A stretch of 64,000 bases of DNA from Ciborinia camelliae (taxonomy: Eukaryota > Ascomycota > Leotiomycetes > Helotiales > Sclerotiniaceae): positions 4,124,340 to 4,188,339 of the forward strand of contig JANPYM010000001.1 of the NCBI GenBank assembly GCA_025890175.1, in the 5' to 3' direction. The notes below the pieces were generated by a model. It was not told the origin of the DNA, searched no databases, and saw nothing but the letters and a program-made list of their open reading frames with translations. This document shows, in pieces, positions 41,292-52,020 of the stretch. Each line of letters opens with the position of its first letter. The first letter of the stretch is position 1. A program made the position numbers and the translations under genes.

Positions 41292-42532
41292 TGGACATTT
41301 GATGGATGATGTCTGTATTGGTATGAGATATTGACATTTGCTGAGGTGGTAATTACAACTTGTGGACTTTGGGAGTTGCGAGGGGAAAAGATATGGGTGG
41401 ATGCGAGCAACTTGAATGATAGGTAGGATAGGAAGAGTATTCAGAGCAATTCACAATTTTATCATATGGCCGGGTGGGGCATATCCTGTGTGGGAAGATT
41501 AGATCTTGCATGCCATATATTGTTCTAGGCATTGCTTCTTTTTGAGGAGTTCTCACTGCCATCGTCAAAATACATGATAATAATTCAAATGATTCATGGT
41601 GACTGCATTTATTCTGTGACACCTTTAAATTGCCGAGATACTTTTACTTTTGATTACCTAGGTAGGGATATGTTGTTGATGTGAACATGTGTTGGCTGGG
41701 GATTGACTCACCAAATGCATCATCTCTTCGTCTCTGCTTTTATTTGATGGATGTCTCAAAAGCAGGATGGAAGGCTGATTTATTTGAAAGCAGGAGGTGG
41801 ATGGCATACCTTACTAGGTAGTACCTTTGCCAATTTCTATCAGGTTCAAATTTAGATAGAGAATCGTTTTTTTTAATAATAAAAATATATAAAAAAAGAG
41901 GGTATAGCGATAAGATAAGTGTATATTGATTAAGTTTTGGGAGGAGAATAATAATGGCATTTGGTGGAAGCCCTTGGCCTTCATAGATACCTAGATAGTA
42001 TGGTGATGGGATGGATGCTGATGCTTTGGGAAATTTATACTTGAAGGAGTCCTCAATAATGCTCTTCATCTTGATATGATTACTAAGCGAGATTGATAGA
42101 AATCATCGTCACTTCCTCACTCGATGCTACTACGTTCTCTCTCTTCAACCACATCCATTATGATTCATCAACCATTTTGCAGTCTTGTTAGACTGTCATT
42201 TTTAACAGCAGAAGCTTGAAGGATGCTACCTGCACTTCTTATAACCCCAATGTCGGGGTGTTCCAAAGCTAAGTTCTCATAAATCTATTACTATTTGGTG
42301 GTTGTTTATCTACATCCATCACCGCGGAGAGTTGAAGCAATTGTAAGTCAACAAACGGTTGACAGACGGCCCTTGAAGCGGACCTGCAGAAGTGTGCACT
42401 ATACAACAGAGGTAAGCAAAATCTGATCGTAATTATTATCTTTGCATGGGTCCTGACAATCCGTGAAGAACCTTAGAAAATTTTCATTACCTGAAATAAA
42501 AGAACAAAACTTCCTAATTATCTACCTCCAAT
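41292..42532. other. Intergenic, no gene recognised
   Basis: AT-rich 1.2 kb between two plus-strand genes, with a T-run and A/T-rich tract near 41868-41900. Minus-strand ORFs (41353-41622, 41740-42069) lack any domain. Confidence 0.5.
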
Positions 42533-43663
42533 ATGTCTATTACGAACCTTTCAACCGAGTTACTACAGACCATATACGAATATTCTGACCTCATTGATAT
42601 CCTCCATCTCTCCCAGACTTCCAAAAAGAATTACAATGCGCTGCGCGGACGATATATGCCCATCCTGAGACAAGTTTTGGATGATACATACGGACCAATC
42701 CCTAGTTTGGTGCAATTGGTCATAATAAATGAATCAAAGAAAATTCATAATGTTATCGGCACCGGAATACGTCGAAATATTGCTCTCGATCGTATCTTAC
42801 AAGTTCCAGATGAGCCTCATCTTTCAACCCAGCTAATGGGCAAGATGGTAAAGTTTGGCAGAGTTGCTTCTAGATGGGTTGAGATCTTTCCACAATTTAG
42901 ATGGCGCGTCGATTACCGCAACAGAAGGTTTCTTGAGCCTCATGAGCAGAAACGTCTACGCAAGGCCATCTACCATTATTGGACTTATGGCAGTCTATTC
43001 CATGACGAACTTTACACGCAATTTAATCCCGATTCTCCATCCGACCCCGAATCTCCAACTCCATTTTGGCTCGCCAATTCATCTGAGGATACCACTGACC
43101 CTCGCCTCCGCCTGATACAATCATATACTACAATTGAGATTGTGCAGCTTAAAGAGTTCTTGCAACATGTAGTCAAACTTATTGAAATAGATCTATATCC
43201 TTCGGATTCGATCGTTCAAGCTCAGCACAATTTTACGTCCCAAGCAGTTGAGAAAATCGCTTGGGGAGATGGTGATCAATATCCATATCTTGTGAAAGAT
43301 CTTCTTAAATATACCCCTTTGGATCTCGTCTATCTTTACGACCAAACTTCTACAAAATCGGAAAGAGCAGAATACATGTTTGGCAAAGGCATTGGTTTTA
43401 GCAATACCCCGGCAACCTTAGACCAAGCCATAACTTGTATTACTGAGAGAAGGCGACGCCAGGCGCTCAAGTCCTTCTTCCACTCACCCTCGCATACAAC
43501 ACATCAACATCATTTTCATCAGGTGATGTACCAATCTCACGATTCATGTGTGCAGGGGGACAATATGAAGTTTGGCATAGCTGATGATCCTGATGAGGAA
43601 AGCTACTCGGAGGATCACCCATTCAATAATGATGGGAAAATTGTCCTTTCGGTTGATATATAA
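42533..43663 (+). CDS. F-box-like protein of unknown target
   Basis: Intronless 376-aa frame. The first ~45 residues (LSTELLQTIYEYSDLIDILHL, then SQTSKKNYNAL) fit an F-box helix pattern (L..E....I...), suggesting an SCF adaptor. The middle contains aromatic/Arg-rich helices (for example RWRVDYRNRRFLEPHEQKR) and no leucine-rich or WD repeats. The C-terminus (from ~residue 320) is His/Ser-rich and acidic. I know of no assigned function; short F-box proteins of this kind are common in Leotiomycetes. The ATG at 42533 is the first in frame. Confidence 0.7.
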   Translation: MSITNLSTELLQTIYEYSDLIDILHLSQTSKKNYNALRGRYMPILRQVLDDTYGPIPSLVQLVIINESKKIHNVIGTGIRRNIALDRILQVPDEPHLSTQLMGKMVKFGRVASRWVEIFPQFRWRVDYRNRRFLEPHEQKRLRKAIYHYWTYGSLFHDELYTQFNPDSPSDPESPTPFWLANSSEDTTDPRLRLIQSYTTIEIVQLKEFLQHVVKLIEIDLYPSDSIVQAQHNFTSQAVEKIAWGDGDQYPYLVKDLLKYTPLDLVYLYDQTSTKSERAEYMFGKGIGFSNTPATLDQAITCITERRRRQALKSFFHSPSHTTHQHHFHQVMYQSHDSCVQGDNMKFGIADDPDEESYSEDHPFNNDGKIVLSVDI

Positions 43664-44167
43664 GTAGAAGACTAGGAGTTCAGGGATGGGTACCAGACTC
43701 GTGTTACCCATATCCACTTTCCTCGGCTTTATTTACTTTTTTCATCCCATATTGAATTTTAGACGCGCGCTTCCTTATCTTCAATTGAGATTATTCCAAA
43801 CTGTGTGTGTGGCACTGTGTGCATTGGACCCTTTGTGACCCACGAATATAACCTAAGTTCAAATGATTTTCACTGCAGACAAAAGATATACAAGATATAC
43901 AAAGATACACCATCAAAGACACCAATGACCATACAAAGCCAATTTTTTTAGAATTCATAAAGTCAGGGATCATGGAGCTAGGATTTTGATGGCATTGCTT
44001 GGCATATTCTTGTTTTTTGTTTTTTGTTTTTTTGGGTTGTTTCTTGTATGTATGTTGTAGGTATGTTGTGTGTATGTACGATTTTTGGGAGCGGGACCAC
44101 AGGTGAATTGATTACCTATTGTTATTAGTATGCACCTGGCTGGTGTTTCTATTCGGATTAAATGTTA
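43664..44167. other. Intergenic, left of transposon-like element
   Basis: Contains GTTTTTTGTTTTT and TGTATGTTG repeats (44010-44080). No gene seen. Confidence 0.5.
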
Positions 44168-44968
44168 CAGCAAAACCTCTCTATAAGGATCCTCTATATA
44201 AGGATAACCTCTTTATTAGAATTAAATTTTGGGTCCCGTTGAATTTTAGATATAGAAAATGCTAATATCCTTATATCCTTTCTATAAGGATTATTCTTCG
44301 TAGGTAGTTGAAGATCCCAAAATTGAAATCTAGCCTATAATAAGTCTCTATATAAGAATTTTTTTTTTTAAGTATAAAATATTTATGAAAATTATACTGA
44401 ATTTATGCTAAATCGGAATTAGTCGGGATCCACATACCCAAAATCGATCTAGATTAGATCAAAATGCTACCCCACCGGGATTAGCCGGAACCTCTATAAA
44501 AAGATATAGCAAAACCCCTCTATAAGGATGTTTTTTTTAGCGCTTTTTTTAAGGATATCGAAGAGTATTCTTATATAGAAGTTTCGACTAATCCCGATAA
44601 AATAGCATTTTGACTTAAATATAAACATTTATGTTCCGACCAATTCCGATCGGGTATAATTTTAATATAATTTTTATAATATTTTATATTTTAAGAAATT
44701 CAATTTGTGTTATCTTAAAATGAAACGATATGATTGGCTTGTTTAAAATATATAAAAAATCGGGATCGGGATTTCTAAGGATAATCCTTATAAGCAGAAT
44801 ATAAGGATATAGTCATTTTTTATATCTAAATATTAATGGGATCCAAAATTATATCTTATTCGAGGGATTATCCTTATAGGGGGGATCCTTATAGAGGGGT
44901 TTTGCTGTACCTCTCTAATCCTTATGTTTTTGGCACTAAAAAAAAATCCTTATATAGAGGTTCTGCTG
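44168..44968. mobile_element. AT-rich inverted-repeat element (MITE, Tc1-mariner/pogo-like)
   Basis: The left end CAGCAAAACCTCTCTATAAG (44168) is mirrored by GGATCCTTATAGAGGGGTTTTGCTG ending at 44907; both are bordered by TA. Beyond the tips, about 110 bp of subterminal sequence still matches in inverted orientation with many C/T and G/A differences. Two more end-like copies occur: TAGCAAAACCCCTCTATAAG at ~44507, and ...CTTATATAGAGGTTCTGCTG ending at 44968, also followed by TA. The structure suggests nested or composite non-autonomous elements. There is no transposase frame; base composition is strongly AT. TA target sites and CAG ends fit fungal Tc1-mariner (Fot/pogo) families. Confidence 0.85.
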
Positions 44969-45962
44969 TATTCCGAATCAATTGATGAGGTGGGTTTAGG
45001 TGGGTTTAGGTAATCATTAATCAACGATAACCTTGGAATGGTTCTGATTTGCGGATTTACGCTAGCACTTAAAGTTTAACTACCTACCTACCTAGGTAGG
45101 TTGGAAACCTTGAAAGCGTTTCTCGAAACATCTATATGGATGGATGGATGGATGGATGGATATATATGTTTATATATTCATTTATATTACCTACCGGGTA
45201 CCGGTATCTCGGCTCTACGTGGTAGACTAGTATACTAGTAGTACTTACCTAAGTAAGTATGTTCTTCGTACGGTTTCCATCTATTCTAGATTATCTCAAC
45301 GTTGACATATCTAGCTGGAGGTACCTAGTGGCATAGCCACAGCCACATGGAGTCGGTGAGTCGGTAAGTCGGACACACCCTTTTCTTTCCGATGCCATCA
45401 CCTCAATCATTACCTATTAAGAAGAAGAATACATAATATAATTTTTAGACACTCATGCCGCCAGAAAGTGTAATAATAAAACTCCGAAAAGTAAAAAAAC
45501 CCGCCTAGTAGGAATCAGGATCAGAACATTATTCCATTTGTAATTCACCACCCTGTATCCAAGATCTGGCGGCACGTGCTAGCATACCCGCAGTTTTATA
45601 CTTTCTGGAGACTTTGAGTGCGTACTAGGTAAGTAGGCCGAAAATTTCGATATGTTATCGCCGCCTTTCTCAGTCTTTTTCAATAGTTGCTACCACCTGA
45701 ACCATCTCAACGTTCTCGGAGGTTGAATGTTGAATGTTGGATATACCTCTTCGAGACGACGTCGTTGACGTCTCTGTCTGATCGAGTATCCCGGCTTGGT
45801 ATTCACACAGTGTTTTTTTTTTCATGTTTGTTTTGCTTGTTGCCGATTTCCGTAACCCATTTTGATGTTTCCACGACGAATTTCGTGTTTTGGAACAAGA
45901 TATTCGGTGGTGACTTCATCCTTCTTTACTTGGGGAAGTGTCTTCGAGACTTGACGCGTAAG
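44969..45962. other. Intergenic, upstream of histidine kinase
   Basis: CCTACC/CCTAGG palindromes (45081-45102), a (GGAT)n run (45138-45161), and further AGTACTTACCTAAGTAAG-like inverted motifs (45240-45260). An open frame upstream of and in phase with the kinase start (from 45687) has unlikely composition and is not taken as coding. Confidence 0.5.
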
Positions 45963-48900
45963 ATGGATCAACAAGTCGTCATGTCGAGGGCAGCACATGC
46001 TGAGGGTGCGAAGAACCCAAGACGGAAGATTGTCGATTGGATCTCAGAATCACGCACGGTTGGATTAACCCCGTTTCAAGAATTTACCCTCGATGTAGAT
46101 TGGAATAAGAGTCCTTTGGGGCCAGTGAGTGGATGGCCAAAGCAGCTTCGTTCCATGGTCCTTTTGTGTTTTGCAGATCCAAAACCAGTGAGTCTTCCAT
46201 ATCATCTTTGCCTTCAATGGATCTTTCTTCTTCTGGTTGCTCCATCTGAGATAAGAAGAATTTGATGACTGACTAAGTGGGAAGGCCGCTATTATGTGGG
46301 GAGATGATAATACCACAGTCTACAATGAACCGTTTTCTCGGCTTATTGGATATAAACACCCTTCATTGCAAGGTGGGGTTCCATGCATTCACCTTGCTGA
46401 GATTTGGGACTCATATGCCGCACTTATTGAAAGGCAAAGGGAGACGGGCGAGGGATTTATCGCAGAAGATGCTCTTGTTTTGCTCTATCGCCATGGCTTT
46501 GAAGAGGAAACTTACATGACTTATAAATATACACCAGTTGTTTGCGATGAAGGATATGTCGTTGGTATACATGAAACAGTTGAGGAAACTACGCGTCAAG
46601 TTATCGGGGATAGACGCATGTCCATTATTCGTGCTATTGCCGAAAAGTTATCTAAAGCCAAATCCATTCGTGATCTTTGGGATCATTTAATTCAAGGCCT
46701 TGAGTTGGCAGAGAAGGATGCGCCGTTTTGTTTACTATATTCAGTTTCCGAAGCACCCGAAGCATCCGAAGCATCGAATCTACTTTCATCAACGACTACG
46801 CCTTCACCATCTGTATCTTGCGTTCTTGAAGGATCTGTTGGCATACCTGAGGGGCATGCTATTGCACCTTCGAGTTTTGATATCGCATCTGATCAAAACT
46901 GGTTGACTAAGCCATTCAATCAAGCTATGAAGGAAATGGAAAATGTTTTAGTGACTCTGAATCCCGAGGTAAAGCAAAAGTTGGGCGGGATAAAGTGTCG
47001 AGGGTTCGGTGAACCAAGTCATCTAGTTGTTTGTCCACTAATGGATTCCGAGAAGCAAAAAGTTCTTGCTTTTCTTGTTCTTGCATTGAATCCTCGAAGA
47101 CCGTATGATAGAGATTATCAAGAATGGATACAAATGTTATCACGGCAAGTCACAACTCCTCAAGTTTCTGCTATTATACTCCGTCAAGAAGTCGAAAGGC
47201 GCTTGGAATTCGCCAAACAGGAATCATTAGATCGGGAAATATTATCACAGCAACTTTCCGAGAGTAAAACGAATTTTGCACGATTTGCAAAACGAACCCC
47301 TGTTGGCCTCGCCATCCTAAACGCTGAAGGAATTGCCCTATCAGCAAATGACCTTTGGAAAACTCAAACGAGACTCGACATTGGAAGCTCGAAGGTAAAT
47401 TGGGAAGAAGCATTAATGCCTGGAGAATTCGAGCCAGTTGTCAAGGCATGGGAGGACATGATCCATGATAAAAAGCCTCGCACAATGCACATCCGGATCG
47501 ATAAACCGTGGAAAGCCCCGGAGTTGAATATTGATGGTGAAGAACAGTGGACGGAATCTCATCTGCTGCTCTCTCTGTACCCAGACCTCGACGTTGAAGG
47601 TAATGTCTCTACGATCATGAGCTGCATTACGGATATTACGGAACTGAAATGGTCGGAAAATCAATTACGCGCCAGAATGGAACAGGCGCTGGAGATGAAG
47701 AAACAGCAAGAGCGGTTCATTGATATGACATCCCATGAAATGCGCAACCCACTGTCGGCACTAATCGGCTGCGCTGACGAAATTATTTTTTCACTTCAGG
47801 AATACAAAGATACAAGGAAGAAGATCAGCGAAGCTGGGAAAATTCCTACATCATTATCCGCCGAGCTACCAATGTATCTGATAGATGATGCCATTGAAGC
47901 CACGGATACGATAATTTACTGCGCCATGCACCAAAAGCGAATCATCGACGATATCTTGACTCTTTCACGATTAGACAGCAATCTTCTCGTCGTATCACCT
48001 GAAGCTTCTCAGCCAGTCAACATCATTCAGAATGCTCTCAAAATGTTCGAATCAGAACTCAAACAAGCCGACACCAAGCTAAATTTCGTCCAAGATGATT
48101 CTATCAAAAAATTGAAAGTGAATTGGACCTTGTTAGATCCAAGCAGAGTCCTCCAAGTCCTCCTCAACCTCATGACCAACGCTATCAAATTTACCCGCAG
48201 AGAAAAAGTCCGCGAGATAAACGTCACGATGGCCGCCTCTTTGGAAAAGCCCTCCTTGCAGAAAACCATCGTGAAATATGTACCTAAACTTCGTGATAGC
48301 TCTGATCAAACCGTTAAAGGCGAATGGGGAAATGGCGAAGTCCTTTACCTATCCATCACCGTCACTGATTCTGGCCGCGGGCTTTCGGAAAAGGAAAAGG
48401 CAAATCTTTTCCATCTATTTATGCAGGCATCCCCCAGAACCCACATACAATACGGGGGTAGCGGATTGGGACTTTTTATCTCGAGACAGCTTACCGAGAT
48501 GCAGGGGGGTGAGATTGGGATTCACAGCGAGCGGGGTAAGGGGAGCACATTTCAATTTTACGTCAAGACCAGGAGGACCACTCCACCGAGTGATATGAAA
48601 GGTGCGGAAAAAAGCATCATCAAAGATTTTGAAATGGGGTTGAGAGAAGATGCATTAAGAGAGGCGTGTGGGTTTGAAATCTCTGGGTTACAAGATGGTA
48701 TACAACATGATTGTATCGATGGGCCGAGTTGTACGAAACAGGATGATTCGAACCTATCGATGAGGTCACTACCGGTTAAGAAGAGGAACTCTGTTTTGCT
48801 GACTTCGACTTTGAAGATTGACGTGAAGGATGCTGGAAAGGTGGAGGAACAATTGCGATTATTGGTTGTGGAGGATAATTTGTTGAATCAAAAGGTGCTG

Positions 48901-49520
48901 GTTAAAAGTTTGAGGAAAGAGGGATTTGGGGTTAGTGTTGCAAATCATGGCGGGGAAGCGTTGGAGTTTCTTAAGGGGACGAGGTTTTGGACTGGGGATG
49001 GGAAAGAGAGTGGTTCACCACCTGTACGTATTTCTCTTCCTTCTTATTTGGGATTTTTGCCAGGGGCGCGGAAGCGAGGTGCATATTTACTAACGTGATT
49101 CCGAATCAAGAAACAACAACTCGACCTCATATTGATGGATTTAGAAATGCCCGTCATGGATGGTATCAACTGCATCAAACAGATTCGCAAGTGGGAGGTG
49201 GAGGGGAGGATAAATGGGCATGTGCCGGTTATTGCTGTGACGGCTAATGCGAGGAAAGGTGAGTTTTGTATACCACGTTCTTTCCACATTTCCATTCATT
49301 ATATTCATGTTCGTATTCATATCCAATCACGATATGGATATTAGAATCGCAATTATAATTTATAATGCAAGTTAAGAAACTCCATGCTGATCACTTGGAA
49401 CCAGATCAAATCATGAGCACGATCGATGCAGGCATGGACGACGTCACGACCAAACCATATCGTATCCAGGACATGCTCAAGCAAATCGAAAAACTCGTCG
49501 GGAAATATCATGATTCGTAA
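45963..49520 (+). CDS. Hybrid histidine kinase with receiver domain
   Basis: Two-component sensor kinase for a phosphorelay. Exons 45963-46187, 46285-49023, 49111-49258 and 49405-49520 join in frame to 1075 aa. The N-terminal sensor part starts with the W-KSPLGPVSGWP motif and a PAS-like segment (WGDDNTTVYNEPFSRLIG), followed by a GAF-like region and a second PAS (residues ~350-460). No membrane helix is evident, so it is probably cytosolic. The kinase core has H559 in SHEMRNPL, an N-box (LLNLMTNAIKF), DSGRG and GGSGLGL. The receiver (VVEDN...) has phospho-Asp998 in LMDLEMPVMDG and the TTKPY lysine; both come only from the last two exons. The fungal HHK class is not assigned. A model ending at 49098 would lose the phospho-acceptor. 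Confidence 0.94.
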
Positions 49521-50230
49521 TCATAAAATATCATCATGGTGGGTGGTAGTAGGAGTACTGAGACGAGTCCTTTGCACGCGAACACAAACAAGTGCATAGA
49601 ATTCCGACATGCCATATTCGAGTCGAGCACTTCGAATACGAGCCCCTTGGGTGGGCTCGAACATTTCAACTTTGAACTCGATTACATCACATCACATCAT
49701 ATCATATCAGACACAAACAAAACAAAAAGGGCATTTTCGAATTTCCTCCTCCATTAACCTGATGTTTGTTAATGGTCTGCCTGTCTGTCTATCTCTTCAT
49801 GAACACCAAAAATACATATACCAGCATGAAAAGCGGGCGTTTTGATTTTGATTTCGCGGACGGGACGGGACGGGACTCGATCGGAATAAGCATACGTACC
49901 TAGGTACGCATGCATGGCTTTGGAGTTTTTATCACATGGCATCACACGGCATCATCGAGAGCGAGGGGGGGAAAGCGAAATGTGTTTTCATTGGATTTGC
50001 TGGTCTTTTGCTTGCTTGCTTGATTGCTTGCTTGTGAGGATTTCATACGGTCGTCTATCTGATTCCGTCATGCCTTTGTTGTGCAGTCATGAATTCATTC
50101 ATTGTATGTTCGTCATATCGTTAATGGATATGAGGAGATGGGGAGATGAGGAGATGAGCAGATGAGAAGGAAATTTGAGATGATGTGGAGGATATGGAGG
50201 ATACATGGATGCGAAATGGGAATTGAACAT
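49521..50230. other. Intergenic, no gene recognised
   Basis: Contains a CATCA/CATAT run (49686-49710), a CGTACCTAGGTACG palindrome (49895-49908), CTTGCTTG repeats (~50011-50035) and GGAGATGAGGAGATG repeats (50133-50160). It is the shared 3' side of the kinase gene (+) and the duplicated gene (-). Confidence 0.6.
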
Positions 50231-52010
50231 GAGAAGAAAATAGAAGGGAAGGAAAGGCAAGGGAAGAAAGGAGACGAAATGAAAGAAAGACATTAATCAT
50301 TGATCATGACGATTGAGACTCGAGCTAGAGTTTTCTCATATCGAGGAAATAGAGCTCGAGGAGGATCGAGGCCGCGCGGGGAATATTGGACGGCGAGAGT
50401 TTGCAGTAGTGGTTCCTGTAGTTGGAGAGTTGAGTTAGAATGAGGGGATGTTGATGATGATGACAACGACGACAACGACGATGATGATGATGATTATGGA
50501 TGGATGGTTGATGAGGAGAATAGTTGGATTGGACTCGAGGGAATAAAAGAAAGGGAGGAATTGGCGGTTCGGGGCCAAGATTTCATGGAAGGGAATCGCG
50601 GCACTTGGGATGAAAAAAGGAAAGGAAAGGAAAGACGTAGGATAGGATAGGATAGACACGAAGGTTAGGATCAAAGGAAGGGAAGAGAGAATAAGAGAAT
50701 AAGAGAAAAGAGAAAAGAGAAAATCACTCACGCCAACATATGTAGAATCTTCAACCCCCCATCCAGCGGACCCCCCTTGGATCCCGCAAACCCCCCAAAC
50801 TCCCCAAATATCTCCTCGTGCCACTTCTTCGACATCTTCTGAGCTTCGTCTCGTAGCTCTCTCCTCCCCCCCTAGCTTCTCACGTGTGTGTTTTTGTTTT
50901 TGCTTGTCTTCTTTTCCCGTACCTCGTCCGAGTCCGAGTCCTCTAAGTAAACGCAGCACAGTCTTCACCACCCCGACGGAGAGCAATACTGGCAGAATGG
51001 CGAGGAAACCGCTGAGAATGGGGTGCGCGCGCATCCAGCTGGATAGGGTGGAAATATGGGTTCTTAGGCGCTTGGTGAGGCGTTTGAGGCGTTTGAGGAG
51101 GCCGGGTCGTGGTTTGGGGCGTGAGGGGGAGTAGGGGGAGAGGGGGGTGGGGATACGGCCTGGGATGGGAGAGGACCGTCGTCGGATTGGTTGGGGGTAG
51201 GGTTGGGGATGGGGATGCGGTGATTGTGCGGGTCCGGGGGGGTTGTAGTAGGGATTAGGATTGGGATTGGGGCTTGTGTCCGTGTGGGTGTGGGTGTGGG
51301 TGTAGGTATATGGGATGGGCGAGCTGGAGCGTCGGGGTGGTGGGCCGGGGTACGTGGGATAGGAGGGGTTGAATTGTTCGGGGTAGGGATTTTGGGCTTG
51401 CGGCTGCGGGTTATTTTCATCATGGGTGGGAGAGATGTGGGAGGGGGAAACGGGGTCGGAGGTGCTTTGCCAGTAGGTTTCTTGAGCTGGTCGATGGGGA
51501 TTGGTTTGGCTATTGTTATTATAGCTGTAACTTTTATTCATAGGAGGAGGAAGAGGAGCATCCTGAAAGGCAGTTTTGAAGGAATCGCTCGTTGGAGCGG
51601 AATGTCGATTGGGCATCTTGTAAGATGCATCTTGGGATGTGATGCCATAGAAATCACGCACTTCGATAGGTTGTTGACTGCTGGCTGGATAGCCGGATGT
51701 CCATGCGTCGCTCGAGGCGACGGGGACGATGGTCGATGCATTTGTGAAGGATGAATAGATACCGGATTTTTTATCGTGCGTGGGATCGTTATGTGAAATG
51801 TAGGAATCGGATTCGGTGGTCGTCGCCCCGCCAATCTTCCCATGTGCAGATTCATGCTCCCCGCCTAAGTCATGACCATCATGATATCCGTGATCGTTGT
51901 GCTTGGGGGAGCTGGTTGATGGTGGGGTGGGGTACCGGTCCATTTCTGCGGAGCCGGAGGAAAGATCTTCGATAATTGATTTGGATGGAGGATTCGGATG
52001 CAATGATGCA
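50231..52010. repeat. Duplicated block 2, left copy (gap-flanking)
   Basis: 1780 bp that recur at 52021-53800. Two differences were found: a C-run of 7 here (50866-50872) versus 6, and a G-run of 7 here (51236-51242) versus 8, so the copies have equal total length. The copy ends abruptly at the N run in the 5' part of a gene. Confidence 0.9.
50325..52010 (-). CDS. Truncated duplicate of proline-rich membrane protein gene
   Basis: Same gene as at 52115-53733, seen here as terminal exon 50415-50325 and first exon from 50732 up to the gap (the MDRYP start is at 51943). The G-run at 51236-51242 has the length that keeps the frame through the membrane segment. The extra C in the run at 50866-50872 shifts the frame just before the C-terminal region. 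It is probably the same physical locus as the second copy. Confidence 0.75.
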
Positions 52011-52020
52011 NNNNNNNNNN
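52011..52020. other. Assembly gap (10 N)
   Basis: Ten N bases between two near-identical 1780-bp blocks; most likely a false gap between overlapping contigs. Confidence 0.99.

Noticed and set aside
45687..45962. In-frame N-terminal extension of the histidine kinase
   Set aside because: Cys/Phe-rich, no similarity to sensor domains, and the following ATG at 45963 begins a sensible cytosolic N-terminus.
51224..51754. Plus-strand ORF opposite the duplicated proline-rich gene (and copy at 53074-53544)
   Set aside because: Gly/Val-rich antisense shadow of the Pro/Thr-rich coding strand; no start context or domain.
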